Part shown: positions 15,424 to 23,876 of the stretch, in pieces
How positions within the stretch are numbered: position 1 is the stretch's first letter
How the letters are laid out: the number at the start of each line of letters is the position of its first letter
From: an uncultured Collinsella sp.
Lineage (GTDB): Bacteria > Actinomycetota > Coriobacteriia > Coriobacteriales > Coriobacteriaceae
Assembly: GCA_937926755.1 (NCBI GenBank)
Contig: CALBBA010000043.1
Span: 1-38,394, forward strand
Direction: 5' to 3'
DNA length: 38,394 bases
Notes under the pieces: model-generated
What the model was told of the DNA's origin: nothing
Seen by the model: the letters and a program-made list of their open reading frames with translations, nothing else
Databases searched by the model: none
Translations under genes and position numbers: made by a program

Positions 15424-16321
15424 TGTAAAGAAACGTGGCGGATTGGGACGTGGACTCAATGCTTTGGTCTCAGAGGCCGAGTATGAGACCGGCGGTTCGG
15501 CTGCATCGGCTTCAAATGCCGCATCTGAAACAAAACTACCTATTGAGGATATCGTTCCCAACCCTAATCAGCCGCGAATTCACTTTAACGAAACTGAACT
15601 TCGCGAGTTGAGCGAGTCAATCCAAGAACATGGCGTTTTGCAGCCGCTTTTGGTTCGCAAGCATGGAAACGGCTATGAGATCATCGCTGGTGAGCGTCGT
15701 TACCAGGCGTCAAAGCTTGCTGGCCTTGAAGAATTGCCAGTCATCATTAAAGAGGTAAATGATGAAGAGATGCTGGCTCTTGCTCTTATCGAAAACCTTC
15801 AGCGTTCTGATCTGAATCCCGTCGAAGAGGCTAAGGGCTATCGCCAACTCATTGATGCCAGCGGGATGACCCAGGAGGCATTGTCGAAGGCAGTAAGCAA
15901 GTCACGCTCTGCAATTACAAACTCGCTGCGCCTTCTCGATCTCCCCGAATTAGTTCAGCAGATGATTTTTGAGGGCAAACTTACTGCTGGTCATGCACGT
16001 GCGATTCTTGCAGTTCCCTATGAGGACGCGCGTATTCGACTTGCAGAGAAAGTTGTTACAGAGGGCCTTTCCGTAAGAGCGACAGAAAATCTTGCTCCGT
16101 TGTTTTCTGCCGGAGAGACACCTAAGACGCCGAGGCCTGCAACGCCTCAGTCTTTTAAAAAGGCTGCCCGCGTGCTTCGTCAGGTTTTTAATACCAACGT
16201 GCGTGTGAAGAGTTCGCGTGGAAAGAATAAGATTGAGATTGAGTTTAAAGACGAGGAAGAGCTCTCTCGTATTCTTGGCGAAATGATTCAGTTTGATCAA
16301 GGAGGCCAAGATGAGGAATAA
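15416..16321 (+). CDS. parB: Chromosome partitioning protein ParB (Spo0J)
   Basis: This 301-aa CTP-dependent clamp loads at parS and spreads. The N-terminus carries the ParA-stimulating basic stretch KKRGGLGRGLNAL. The CTP-binding box GERRYQA is at 92-98, followed by ENLQRSDLNPVEEA (126-139) and a helix-turn-helix (about 150-175) for parS recognition. The C-terminal basic region is the dimerisation and DNA-contact domain. GTG start overlaps the parA stop. The adjacent perfect parS sites support the assignment. Confidence 0.97.
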   Translation: MPSVKKRGGLGRGLNALVSEAEYETGGSAASASNAASETKLPIEDIVPNPNQPRIHFNETELRELSESIQEHGVLQPLLVRKHGNGYEIIAGERRYQASKLAGLEELPVIIKEVNDEEMLALALIENLQRSDLNPVEEAKGYRQLIDASGMTQEALSKAVSKSRSAITNSLRLLDLPELVQQMIFEGKLTAGHARAILAVPYEDARIRLAEKVVTEGLSVRATENLAPLFSAGETPKTPRPATPQSFKKAARVLRQVFNTNVRVKSSRGKNKIEIEFKDEEELSRILGEMIQFDQGGQDEE

Positions 16322-16565
16322 GATTTTAACAGCGATTGCATTGGTGACGACTGTCGCGGCTGGTGCCTTTGCTGGCTATAGGATCGCGACAGACGATGAA
16401 CTTCGAGGTCGTTTGCTTCGTAGCGCGCAAGATATCGTCGATACTTCCAAAAAGAAAATGGATGTTATGACAGAAGATGTTGCCATGCGTACTGCTCAGG
16501 TAACGAAGAATCCCAAGATTAATCAAGGTTGGGTCAGCAACCAATGGGAAGATGTAGGCTATTAG
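16311..16565 (+). CDS. Small single-pass membrane protein of unknown function
   Basis: This 84-aa product is not a family I can name. ATG at 16311 has AAGGAGG five bases upstream and overlaps the parB end by 11 bases, so it is translationally coupled to parB. Residues 4-24 form one membrane segment (ILTAIALVTTVAAGAFAGYRI). The rest is a charged amphipathic helix (about 28-66), then a short tail ending QWEDVGY. The arrangement is reminiscent of YtxH-like small proteins. Its place at the end of the parAB operon suggests a link between segregation and the membrane, which is only inference. Confidence 0.8.
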   Translation: MRNKILTAIALVTTVAAGAFAGYRIATDDELRGRLLRSAQDIVDTSKKKMDVMTEDVAMRTAQVTKNPKINQGWVSNQWEDVGY

Positions 16566-16574
16566 GTACCTAAC
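16562..16574. repeat. Palindrome TTAGGTACCTAA, copy 2
   Basis: The same 13-base sequence TTAGGTACCTAAC as at 13058-13070. Here it overlaps the stop codon of the small membrane protein gene and precedes the operon terminator. Confidence 0.6.
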
Positions 16575-16593
16575 AATTACTCAGCATATTTTG

Positions 16594-16634
16594 AGGGGTC
16601 CTTGTCTGATTCATGAGACAAGGACCCCTTATTT
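16594..16634 (+). terminator. Terminator of the rsmG-parAB unit
   Basis: A 14-bp stem AGGGGTCCTTGTCT/AGACAAGGACCCCT (16594-16607 with 16616-16629, loop of 8) is followed by TATTTT. The stem is strong and the T-tract short. Confidence 0.8.
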
Positions 16635-16689
16635 TGGTCGTAAAAATGGGACAGGTAGCAGCTGATTCAAAATTAAGGTCAATAAATGA

Positions 16690-16726
16690 AACGACCCCGG
16701 TTGCATATTCTGTAACCGGGGTCGTT
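16690..16726 (-). terminator. Terminator of rlmN
   Basis: A 13-bp stem (16690-16702 with 16714-16726, loop of 11) lies 38 bases past the rlmN stop. On the minus strand it is followed by a T-rich TTCATTTATT rather than a pure T-run. Confidence 0.7.
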
Positions 16727-16729
16727 CGA

Positions 16730-16745
16730 TGTTTCACATGAAACG
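16730..16745. promoter_or_regulatory. Degenerate parS-like site
   Basis: TGTTTCACATGAAACG matches 14 of 16 parS bases and lies between the rlmN stop and its terminator. It is about 2.1 kb from the perfect parS trio and may be a weaker ParB site. Confidence 0.5.
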
Positions 16746-16763
16746 TTTTGGGATGCGACTCCC

Positions 16764-17816
16764 CTATGCGTTCTTCTGAACTTTGAAGCGCTGCTTCAGC
16801 TGTCCGCAAGCGGCGTCAATATCGTTACCACGGGAGTTACGAATCGTGGTCTCGATGCCACGGGACTCAAGACGACGCTGAAGATCCTCAACCTTATGAA
16901 TCGGCGACGGCTTGAGCGGGCTGCCCTCGATGTCGTTAAGTTGAATCAGGTTAACGTGGCACAGCGTTCCCTCGCAGAAGTCGCAGAGCGCCTGCATCTC
17001 GGGATTCGTATCGTTGACGCCTTCGATCATGGCATACTCATAGGTCGGGCGGCGGCCAGTCTTCTCGGTGTAGAGCTGAAGCGCTTCGTGAAGGCGAAGC
17101 AGCGTGTACTTCTTAACACCGGGCATGAGCTTATTGCGCGTCGACTGGATGGCGGAATGCAGGGAAACGGCAAGCGTGAACTGCTCGGGGATATCGGCAA
17201 ATTTGCGAATACCGGGAATAACGCCGCTGGTAGAGACGGTGAGGTGACGAGCGCCGATACCGATGCCATCGGGGTCGTTGAGGATACGCAGTGCCTTGAG
17301 AACCTCGTCGTAGTTGGCAAACGGCTCGCCCTGGCCCATGAAGACAACGCTTGTGGCACGCTCGCCAAAGTCGTTGGATACATGAAGCACCTGGTCGACG
17401 ATCTCTTGAGCGGTCAGAGAGCGCTTGAGGCCGTTGAGACCGGTAGCGCAAAAGGCGCAGCCCATGCCGCAGCCTGCCTGGGTGGAAACGCAGACGGAAA
17501 GCTTGTTACGACGGGGCATGCCGACAGTCTCGACGGAAATGCCATCGTGGTACTCGAGCAGATACTTGCGCGAGCCATCTTTGGAAACCTGCTTGGTGAG
17601 TTCAGTCGGCGTATCAAAGGCAAAAGCCTCTTTAAGCTGCTCGCGGAAAGCCTTGGGAAGGTTGGTCATATCGTCAAACGAACAAACGTTCTTCTCAAAG
17701 ACCCATTCGATGAGCTGCTTCGCTCGGAAGGCGGGCTGGCCAAGTTCGGCCACGAGCTCGCGAATATCGTTTTGGCTCAAGTCGCGAATGTCCTGAGATT
17801 TAGTCCTGGGATTCAT
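16764..17816 (-). CDS. rlmN: Dual-specificity 23S rRNA/tRNA adenine-C2 methyltransferase RlmN
   Basis: This radical-SAM enzyme methylates C2 of A2503 in 23S rRNA and A37 in some tRNAs. The iron-sulfur motif CxxxCxxC is CGMGCAFC (116-123). The two mechanistic cysteines are visible as Cys109 (in SVCVSTQAGC) and Cys337 (in AACGQL). MGQGEP is the family glycine-rich element. Length of 350 aa is normal. AAAGG lies six bases before ATG. It is transcribed toward the parAB operon, and convergent terminators separate the two. Confidence 0.97.
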   Translation of the reverse strand: MNPRTKSQDIRDLSQNDIRELVAELGQPAFRAKQLIEWVFEKNVCSFDDMTNLPKAFREQLKEAFAFDTPTELTKQVSKDGSRKYLLEYHDGISVETVGMPRRNKLSVCVSTQAGCGMGCAFCATGLNGLKRSLTAQEIVDQVLHVSNDFGERATSVVFMGQGEPFANYDEVLKALRILNDPDGIGIGARHLTVSTSGVIPGIRKFADIPEQFTLAVSLHSAIQSTRNKLMPGVKKYTLLRLHEALQLYTEKTGRRPTYEYAMIEGVNDTNPEMQALCDFCEGTLCHVNLIQLNDIEGSPLKPSPIHKVEDLQRRLESRGIETTIRNSRGNDIDAACGQLKQRFKVQKNA

Positions 17817-17901
17817 GGAAGCCTTTCGATTTTGGGGAAACGTAGAGGGTATCGCTACAATATGGTATCAGCTGCAGAAATTATAGAGGAGGAGTCTGCC
17901 C

Positions 17902-18867
17902 ATGCCGGGTAAAAGCCTAGAGAACATGCACGTAGCGGTCTTGGCGGGCGGTCATTCCGCCGAGCGCGAGATCTCGCTCGATTCGGGAAAGAACGTTGTG
18001 GTGGCACTGAAGGAAGCCGGCTACACCTCGGTGGAGCTGCTTGACACGGCCGCTGATGACTTTATGGTAACCATGGCGACCGGCGGATTCGGTGTGGCAT
18101 TTATCGCCATGCACGGCGCCGGCGGTGAGGATGGCGCCATGCAGGGTGCCATGGAGACCCTGGGTATCCCCTACACGGCCTCGGGCGTGCTTGCCAGCGC
18201 CTGCGGTGCCGACAAGGAGGTCTCTAAGCTCCTATACGCCAAGGCGGGCATTCCCATTGCCCCCGGCCTTGCGCTCGAGGTGGGCGATGAAGTCGATATC
18301 GATCATATCGTCGAGGTTTGTGGCGAGCGCTGCTTTGTGAAGCCGGCCGTCAACGGTTCCAGCTATGGCATTTCCCTGGTCCATGAGCCCTCCGAGCTGC
18401 CCGCGGCAATCGCCAAGGCGTTTGAGTATGGCGACAAAGTGCTGGTCGAGAAGTGCATCGAGGGTACCGAGATCACCGTCGGCGTATACGGCGAAGATGA
18501 CGTGCGCGCCCTGCCGATTGTCGAGATTCGTAAGCCCGAGGACTGCGAGTTCTACGATCTGGACGTGAAGTATGTCGACCCTACGGATATCCATCGCATT
18601 CCGGCGCAGATTTCACCCGAGAATTACGCTCGCGCTCAGGAACTTGCCTGTGCCGCTCACAAGGCCCTCGGTTGCCTGGGTATCTCGCGCAGCGACTTTA
18701 TTGTGAGCGAGGACGGCCCCGTTATCCTCGAGACCAATACCATTCCCGGCATGACCGATACGTCGCTGTATCCGGATGAGATCCGCCACACCGACGACAT
18801 GACGTTCCCGCAGGTCTGTGACAGCCTGATCCGTATGGGCCTTCGTCGAGCGGGCATTGCATGCTAA
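17902..18867 (+). CDS. ddl: D-alanine--D-alanine ligase
   Basis: This ATP-grasp enzyme makes the D-Ala-D-Ala dipeptide of peptidoglycan precursors. Visible motifs are GGHSAEREISL near residue 16, HGAGGEDGAMQG (71-82), the ATP-binding NGSSYGIS and EGTEITVGVYG segments, and the metal/phosphate motif ETNTIPGMTDTSLYP near the end. The omega-loop segment DLDVKYVD has the Lys-Tyr of ordinary D-Ala ligases rather than the VanA-type pattern, so depsipeptide synthesis is unlikely. Length is 321 aa. GGAGGAG lies about eight bases before ATG. Its end overlaps the next gene by seven bases, an unusual partner for ddl. Confidence 0.96.
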   Translation: MPGKSLENMHVAVLAGGHSAEREISLDSGKNVVVALKEAGYTSVELLDTAADDFMVTMATGGFGVAFIAMHGAGGEDGAMQGAMETLGIPYTASGVLASACGADKEVSKLLYAKAGIPIAPGLALEVGDEVDIDHIVEVCGERCFVKPAVNGSSYGISLVHEPSELPAAIAKAFEYGDKVLVEKCIEGTEITVGVYGEDDVRALPIVEIRKPEDCEFYDLDVKYVDPTDIHRIPAQISPENYARAQELACAAHKALGCLGISRSDFIVSEDGPVILETNTIPGMTDTSLYPDEIRHTDDMTFPQVCDSLIRMGLRRAGIAC

Positions 18868-21755
18868 TCGAGGACGCGGTTTCGTCAGGAACGCCGCAGT
18901 TTGTCATCGACTCCTATGCCACGCTTGCCGACCGCGCCAAAACGCAGTCCTTCGGCCTTATCGAGGAAGATGTGATTGTCCTCGATACCGAGACCACGGG
19001 TCTTTCGGTGCAGGACAACGAGCTGATCGAGATCTCGGCGGCCCGTCTTTCGGGCCGCGAGATCGTCGACCGCTTCGATACCTTCGTGCATCCCAAGCAG
19101 CTGATTCCCGCCGAGATTACCGAGCTCACGAGCATTACAAATGCCGATGTGGCAGATGCCCCGTCGGCGGTTGAGGCCGTCGCCGCTCTCGCCGATTTTG
19201 TCGGTGGCTGCCCGGTGATCGCACACAACGCCACGTTCGACCGCTCGTTTATCGAGTCGGTCAAAGGCGGCGTTAACGTGAGCGATATTTGGATCGATTC
19301 GCTGGCGCTGTCGCGCATCGCGCTTCCGCGCCTGGCCTCGCACAAGCTGTCTTTTATGGCCGATCTGTTTGGCTGCGATTCGGTATCACACCGTGCCAAT
19401 GCCGATGTCGACGCCCTGTGTGGCGTATGGCGCGTGTTGCTCGTGGCGCTCACCGACTTGCCCCAGGGCCTCATGGCGCGCCTAGCCGACATGCATCCGG
19501 ACGTGCCTTGGTCCTATCGTCCTATCTTCTCATTCTTGGCAGGGCAGAACCCTGGTTCTATCTTCTCTCTCAGCGCCGCTCGTGCTGACGTTCTCAAGGC
19601 CGATCGCGCCGACGATCGGGCGGACGCCGATGAACTGCCGGTTCTCAAGATGCCGAGTCGTGAGGAGATTGAGGCGGACTATGCGCCAGGTGGCCTGGTC
19701 AATCGCATGTATCCCACCTACGAGCCGCGTGATGAGCAGATCGCGATGGCGCTCGAGGTCCGCGATGCGCTGGTCACGGGCACTCATCGTGTAATTGAGG
19801 CGGGCACAGGCGTCGGCAAATCGATGGCCTATCTGGTGACTTTTGCCGAGGCAGCACGCCGTAACAACATCACGGTTGGTATTGCGACCAAATCGAACAA
19901 TCTCGCCGACCAGCTCATGTACCATGAGCTGCCAAAACTTGCCGAGCAACTGGACGGTGGTCTGTCATTTTGCGCTCTCAAGGGGTATGACCACTATCCG
20001 TGCCTGCGCAAGCTTGAGCGCATGAGCCGCGGCCAGGTCGAGATTACCACCAAGCGCGATCCGGCGGACACGCTCACGGCGGTCGCGGTCATTATGGCGT
20101 ACGTCTGCCAATCAGCCGATGGCGACCTCGACTCGCTCGGCATTCGGTGGCGCAGCGTCAACCGTCCCGACTTTACGACGGCCTCGCGCGAGTGTGCTCG
20201 TCGCCTCTGCCCGTTTTTCCCTGATAAATGTTTGGTCCACGGCGCTCGCCGTCGTGCGGCGCATGCCGATGTGGTGGTCACCAACCATTCCCTGCTGTTC
20301 CGCAATGTCGCGGCCGAGGGCAGGATTTTACCTCCGATTCGTCATTGGGTAATCGACGAGGCCCATTCCATCGAGCGCGAGGCGCGCCGCCAGTGGGCGC
20401 GCGTGGTGTCGGCGGACGAATCACACGTTCTGTTTGAGCGCCTGGGTGGCTCGAGCACCGGCGCGCTAAGCCAGGTTTCCCGTGATTTGGCAACCTCCGA
20501 GGGCTCTACGCTCTATCTGGGCCTTACTGCCAAGGCGACGTCGACGGTTGCGCGTGCGAGCATGGCAATCGCCGACGTGTTCGATGGCGTTCGCGAGCTC
20601 GGCCGCCGTGCGCGTGGGGGTTATGACAATGCCAATCTATGGATTGGCCCCGAGCTGCGCGAATCTGACGACTGGCATGATTTCTTACCGTCGGCCTACA
20701 CTGCCATCGACGCATTGGAACAAGCTGACAAGAGCGTCGACGCGCTGGTGCAAGCCGTCGCCGCCGACAAGCCCGAGGTTGTTGTTGACCTGGGTGATAT
20801 CTCGCGCCGCCTGCACGAGCTGGCCGAGAACCTCAAACTCATCATTGATGGCGCCGATGAACACTACGTGTATTCGCTGCAGGTCAATCGCAGGTTGCGT
20901 GCCGGCGGAGAGTCGATGACCGCAGAGCGCATCGACATTGGTGAGGCCTTGGCAACCGAGTGGCTGCCCGAGGTTCACACGGCTATCTTTGCCTCGGCGA
21001 CCATGACGGTGTCCAAAAGCTTTGAACACTTTAACCACGCGGTCGGCCTCGATCGCATCGGTGCTTCGACATCCTCATCGCTGCACTTGGACTCGAGCTA
21101 CGACTTCGATTCGAACATGGCTGTAGTCGTTGCGGGCGATATCCCCGATCCGCGCGATCGCGAGAGCTATCTTACGGCGCTCGAGCGCGTGCTGGTCGAC
21201 GCCCATCTTGCCATGGGCGGATCGGTGCTCACACTGTTCACCAATCGGCGCGACATGGAGGACCTATACGCCCGCGTTGAGCCCAAGATGGCCCGTGCGG
21301 GTCTGGAGCTCAACTGCCAGCAGCGCAACTCATCTCCTCGTCGCCTGCGCGACCGGTTTATCAACGAGCCGACCTCGTCGCTTTTTGCGCTTAAGGCCTT
21401 CTGGGAGGGGTTTGACGCCAGCGGCGAGACGCTGCGTTGCGTCATCATTCCCAAGCTGCCGTTCTCGAGCCCCACGGACCCGCTCTCGTGCGAGCGCAAC
21501 CTGCGCGAAGACCGCGCTTGGGCGCGCTATTCGCTGCCCGAGGCGGTGCTCGAGGTTAAGCAGGCGGCCGGCCGCCTTATCCGCTCGTCGACCGATTGCG
21601 GCGTGCTGATTCTGGCCGACCCGCGCCTGGTGACGAAGGGCTACGGAAAGAAGTTCTTAACGTCGCTGCCTACGAGCTCCTACCAGCGCATCGAATCGGC
21701 GCAGATCGGTCACTATCTGCAACTGTGGCGCGCACGTCACGAGCGGCGGCGCTAA
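18861..21755 (+). CDS. DnaQ-family exonuclease fused to DinG-like helicase
   Basis: This 964-aa protein joins a DEDD 3'-5' exonuclease to an XPD/DinG superfamily 2 helicase, the domain order of Bacillus DinG. Exonuclease motifs are LDTETTG (Asp42, Glu44), AHNATFD (Asp127) and HRANADVDA (His177, Asp182). The helicase has Walker A AGTGVGKS (314-321), DEAH at 499-502, and QAAGRLIRS near the end. Four cysteines (381, 445, 450, 457) are placed as in the iron-sulfur domain of XPD/DinG, which Bacillus-type DinG lacks. It is therefore probably an active 5'-3' helicase with a nuclease. It overlaps ddl by seven bases and meets the WYL gene tail to tail with overlapping stop codons. Confidence 0.93.
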   Translation: MLIEDAVSSGTPQFVIDSYATLADRAKTQSFGLIEEDVIVLDTETTGLSVQDNELIEISAARLSGREIVDRFDTFVHPKQLIPAEITELTSITNADVADAPSAVEAVAALADFVGGCPVIAHNATFDRSFIESVKGGVNVSDIWIDSLALSRIALPRLASHKLSFMADLFGCDSVSHRANADVDALCGVWRVLLVALTDLPQGLMARLADMHPDVPWSYRPIFSFLAGQNPGSIFSLSAARADVLKADRADDRADADELPVLKMPSREEIEADYAPGGLVNRMYPTYEPRDEQIAMALEVRDALVTGTHRVIEAGTGVGKSMAYLVTFAEAARRNNITVGIATKSNNLADQLMYHELPKLAEQLDGGLSFCALKGYDHYPCLRKLERMSRGQVEITTKRDPADTLTAVAVIMAYVCQSADGDLDSLGIRWRSVNRPDFTTASRECARRLCPFFPDKCLVHGARRRAAHADVVVTNHSLLFRNVAAEGRILPPIRHWVIDEAHSIEREARRQWARVVSADESHVLFERLGGSSTGALSQVSRDLATSEGSTLYLGLTAKATSTVARASMAIADVFDGVRELGRRARGGYDNANLWIGPELRESDDWHDFLPSAYTAIDALEQADKSVDALVQAVAADKPEVVVDLGDISRRLHELAENLKLIIDGADEHYVYSLQVNRRLRAGGESMTAERIDIGEALATEWLPEVHTAIFASATMTVSKSFEHFNHAVGLDRIGASTSSSLHLDSSYDFDSNMAVVVAGDIPDPRDRESYLTALERVLVDAHLAMGGSVLTLFTNRRDMEDLYARVEPKMARAGLELNCQQRNSSPRRLRDRFINEPTSSLFALKAFWEGFDASGETLRCVIIPKLPFSSPTDPLSCERNLREDRAWARYSLPEAVLEVKQAAGRLIRSSTDCGVLILADPRLVTKGYGKKFLTSLPTSSYQRIESAQIGHYLQLWRARHERRR

Positions 21756-22669
21756 AGCGGACAGACGAGGGTTTTTGCCATATCGCACAGACGCTTTGAC
21801 AGGGCGGGGTCATCCAAGATGCGGATGGCTCCGCCCGCTGCGATTACCTGGCTCAGTAGCCAACGCTCGGAGCCGTAATGCACGGTTACCGTTGCCATGT
21901 CTGCCCCGCTGCGCTCGATTAGGGTGATGCCGGCCCAGTCCAGATGCTCCGCCATATCGAATGGCATCAAGAGCTTTGCGCTACGCTGCGTCCGGGCAAG
22001 GGAATCGTGGAGGGATGCGACGCCCGGTGTGTGAGGCACGACGGAGTCTTCCGTCAAGGTGAGTCCCTCGATTTTATCCATGCGATAGGTGCGCTGCTCA
22101 TCGATCGCGATGTCCCAGGCAATCAGGTATGTTTGGTCGCCGTTTGCCGTAATGCGCAAGGGGTCGACCAGACGCTCGCGTGGCCGCGCATCGTCCATCG
22201 AGCGATACGAGATGCGGCAACGAACACCGTCCTGAATGGCGCAGCTCAGCTGCTGCCAGTGCGACCCGTGGTTGACGGTGTCAAAGACGCGCTGGTTATA
22301 GCCGAGCTCTTCGGGCAGAAGGGCATGTCGAATCCGAGCTGCCGTCTGCGGCTCGATCCCCAACGATTCAAGTTCATGGTTGAGCACGGCGCCCTCGGCG
22401 GCACTCAGGCGCAACGGTAGCACGCGCCCGGCGTCACCAGTGAGGGCCACGCGCTCGCCGCGGCATTCGCAGATGATGCGCGCGCCCGATTCTCGGTCCG
22501 CGAGCGTCGAGACGATCTCGAGAATCTCGTCGAGCGACGCCCCCGTGATGTCAAAGCGGCTGCAAATCTCGGTTCGTGTCATGCCGCCATCGCCGGCGGC
22601 GTAGAGGGCCTCCATGATGTCGATGGCGCGCGAGAGTCTCTGCTCGCTGGTGAGTTTACGCACGGGCAT
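21752..22669 (-). CDS. WYL-domain transcriptional regulator (PafC-like)
   Basis: This 305-aa protein has an N-terminal winged-helix segment (about 8-75), a linker, a WYL domain (about 135-215) and a WCX-type C-terminal part. The WYL core reads QTYLIAWDIAIDEQRTYRMDKIEGL with Thr in place of the usual Trp. The paired arrangement with the next WYL gene resembles actinobacterial pafB-pafC, whose products form a heterodimeric activator of the DNA-damage response. The start overlaps the upstream gene by 14 bases, so the pair is coupled. Function here is inferred from architecture and neighbours. Confidence 0.82.
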   Translation of the reverse strand: MPVRKLTSEQRLSRAIDIMEALYAAGDGGMTRTEICSRFDITGASLDEILEIVSTLADRESGARIICECRGERVALTGDAGRVLPLRLSAAEGAVLNHELESLGIEPQTAARIRHALLPEELGYNQRVFDTVNHGSHWQQLSCAIQDGVRCRISYRSMDDARPRERLVDPLRITANGDQTYLIAWDIAIDEQRTYRMDKIEGLTLTEDSVVPHTPGVASLHDSLARTQRSAKLLMPFDMAEHLDWAGITLIERSGADMATVTVHYGSERWLLSQVIAAGGAIRILDDPALSKRLCDMAKTLVCPL

Positions 22670-23678
22670 GCTCGTGCACCGTCCTTTCTATGAGGTGGTT
22701 CCACGCCTGCTTGAGCGATTTGGGGGCCATGGGCCTCATGCCGTCCATGGCGTGGGCCATGCAAAATGAGGCGGCGGCTTCAAGGTCGCGCACGTCAACG
22801 GTCCAGATCCATCCCGCATCGGTGTGTGTGAGCTCACCTCGCCCGCGCGTGAGGCCGTTGATCATATCGATCTGCGTCTGAGGGGCGAACGAGAACGTGG
22901 CTGCAACGGGCGGTCGGTCGGCGAAATCGAATTCAAAGAACAGATAGTCGTTGAGATTGAAGTCCGCAGGGATGGCGTAGGCCTTCGAAGGACGCCATGC
23001 GCGAACGATACGGTCGCAGCGGAATGTCCTGATGTCGTCGGTGACATTGTCGAGGCCGCAGAAGTACGCCACGCCCTCGCGTTCGAACATGCCGTAGACA
23101 CAGACGGTACGTTCTTTCTGCTCGCCGCGTCCGTTCTGATATAAAAATCGCAGCGCGCATCGCTCGGCAAAGGCGCTCCATACCGCATCGACGGTGGGAG
23201 AACGGCGGATCGGTGCTTCGTCCACCGCAGATATGCCGGTGAGGTAGGCAATTTTGGAGCGAATATCGGCAAGCGGCGCGGCAAAGGTGGAAGAGCCGGC
23301 CGCTAGCGTCTGGTCGATGGCGTTGAGTAGGATATCGGCGTCGTCTGCGGTGATGAGGCCGCCTGCAGCAAACGTGTGCTCGCGGTCGATTGTCCACGAG
23401 CTTTCCTCGGTCTCCTGCGCACCGGCGGGGCGAACCTCCTTGATTAAGATGCCACGCTCGAGCAGTTTGTCACGATCGCGCCGAAACTTGCGCTTATCCG
23501 AGTCGATACTGCCCGAGCCATATCCCAGGTCAGAATCCAAGACGATCTGCTCGGTCGTCAGCGGTTCGGGGGAGCTGTTGAGCACAAAGAAAAGATTGAG
23601 GATGCGCTGAGCCGTTTTATCGAAACCGGGCTCCGAACTTCCCTTTTTAATTGTCGCGGTCGCGTCGCTTGCCGTCAT
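22656..23678 (-). CDS. WYL-domain transcriptional regulator (PafB-like)
   Basis: This is the first gene of the pair, 340 aa. A winged-helix region spans about residues 22-110, with the recognition part around GSGSIDSDKRKFRRDRDKL. The WYL domain (about 165-240) reads GVAYFCGLDNVTDDIRTFRCDRI, so the Trp-Tyr-Leu triplet is changed to Ala-Tyr-Phe. The C-terminal WCX-like part follows. A GAGG-type site lies before ATG. It is transcribed divergently from the M28-like gene across about 200 bases. It could act on its own operon, on that gene or on DNA-repair genes such as the adjacent helicase; none of this is shown. Confidence 0.82.
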   Translation of the reverse strand: MTASDATATIKKGSSEPGFDKTAQRILNLFFVLNSSPEPLTTEQIVLDSDLGYGSGSIDSDKRKFRRDRDKLLERGILIKEVRPAGAQETEESSWTIDREHTFAAGGLITADDADILLNAIDQTLAAGSSTFAAPLADIRSKIAYLTGISAVDEAPIRRSPTVDAVWSAFAERCALRFLYQNGRGEQKERTVCVYGMFEREGVAYFCGLDNVTDDIRTFRCDRIVRAWRPSKAYAIPADFNLNDYLFFEFDFADRPPVAATFSFAPQTQIDMINGLTRGRGELTHTDAGWIWTVDVRDLEAAASFCMAHAMDGMRPMAPKSLKQAWNHLIERTVHEHARA

Positions 23679-23876
23679 AGAATCCTCGCATGAGAAGGTA
23701 GTTTGCTGCCATGATTTTAGTCCGATATGGAGATTAGGCTATATCCTTGTCCGCTCGAGGCGTTAAGATGGCCCGAATTCGGTCGTTTGCGCTCGCTCGG
23801 GGTATACTTTCGACTATATACGGTTCTAATGTGCATGCATTGGGCCTATTTGTCGGATTATGGATGTGGAGCGCAC

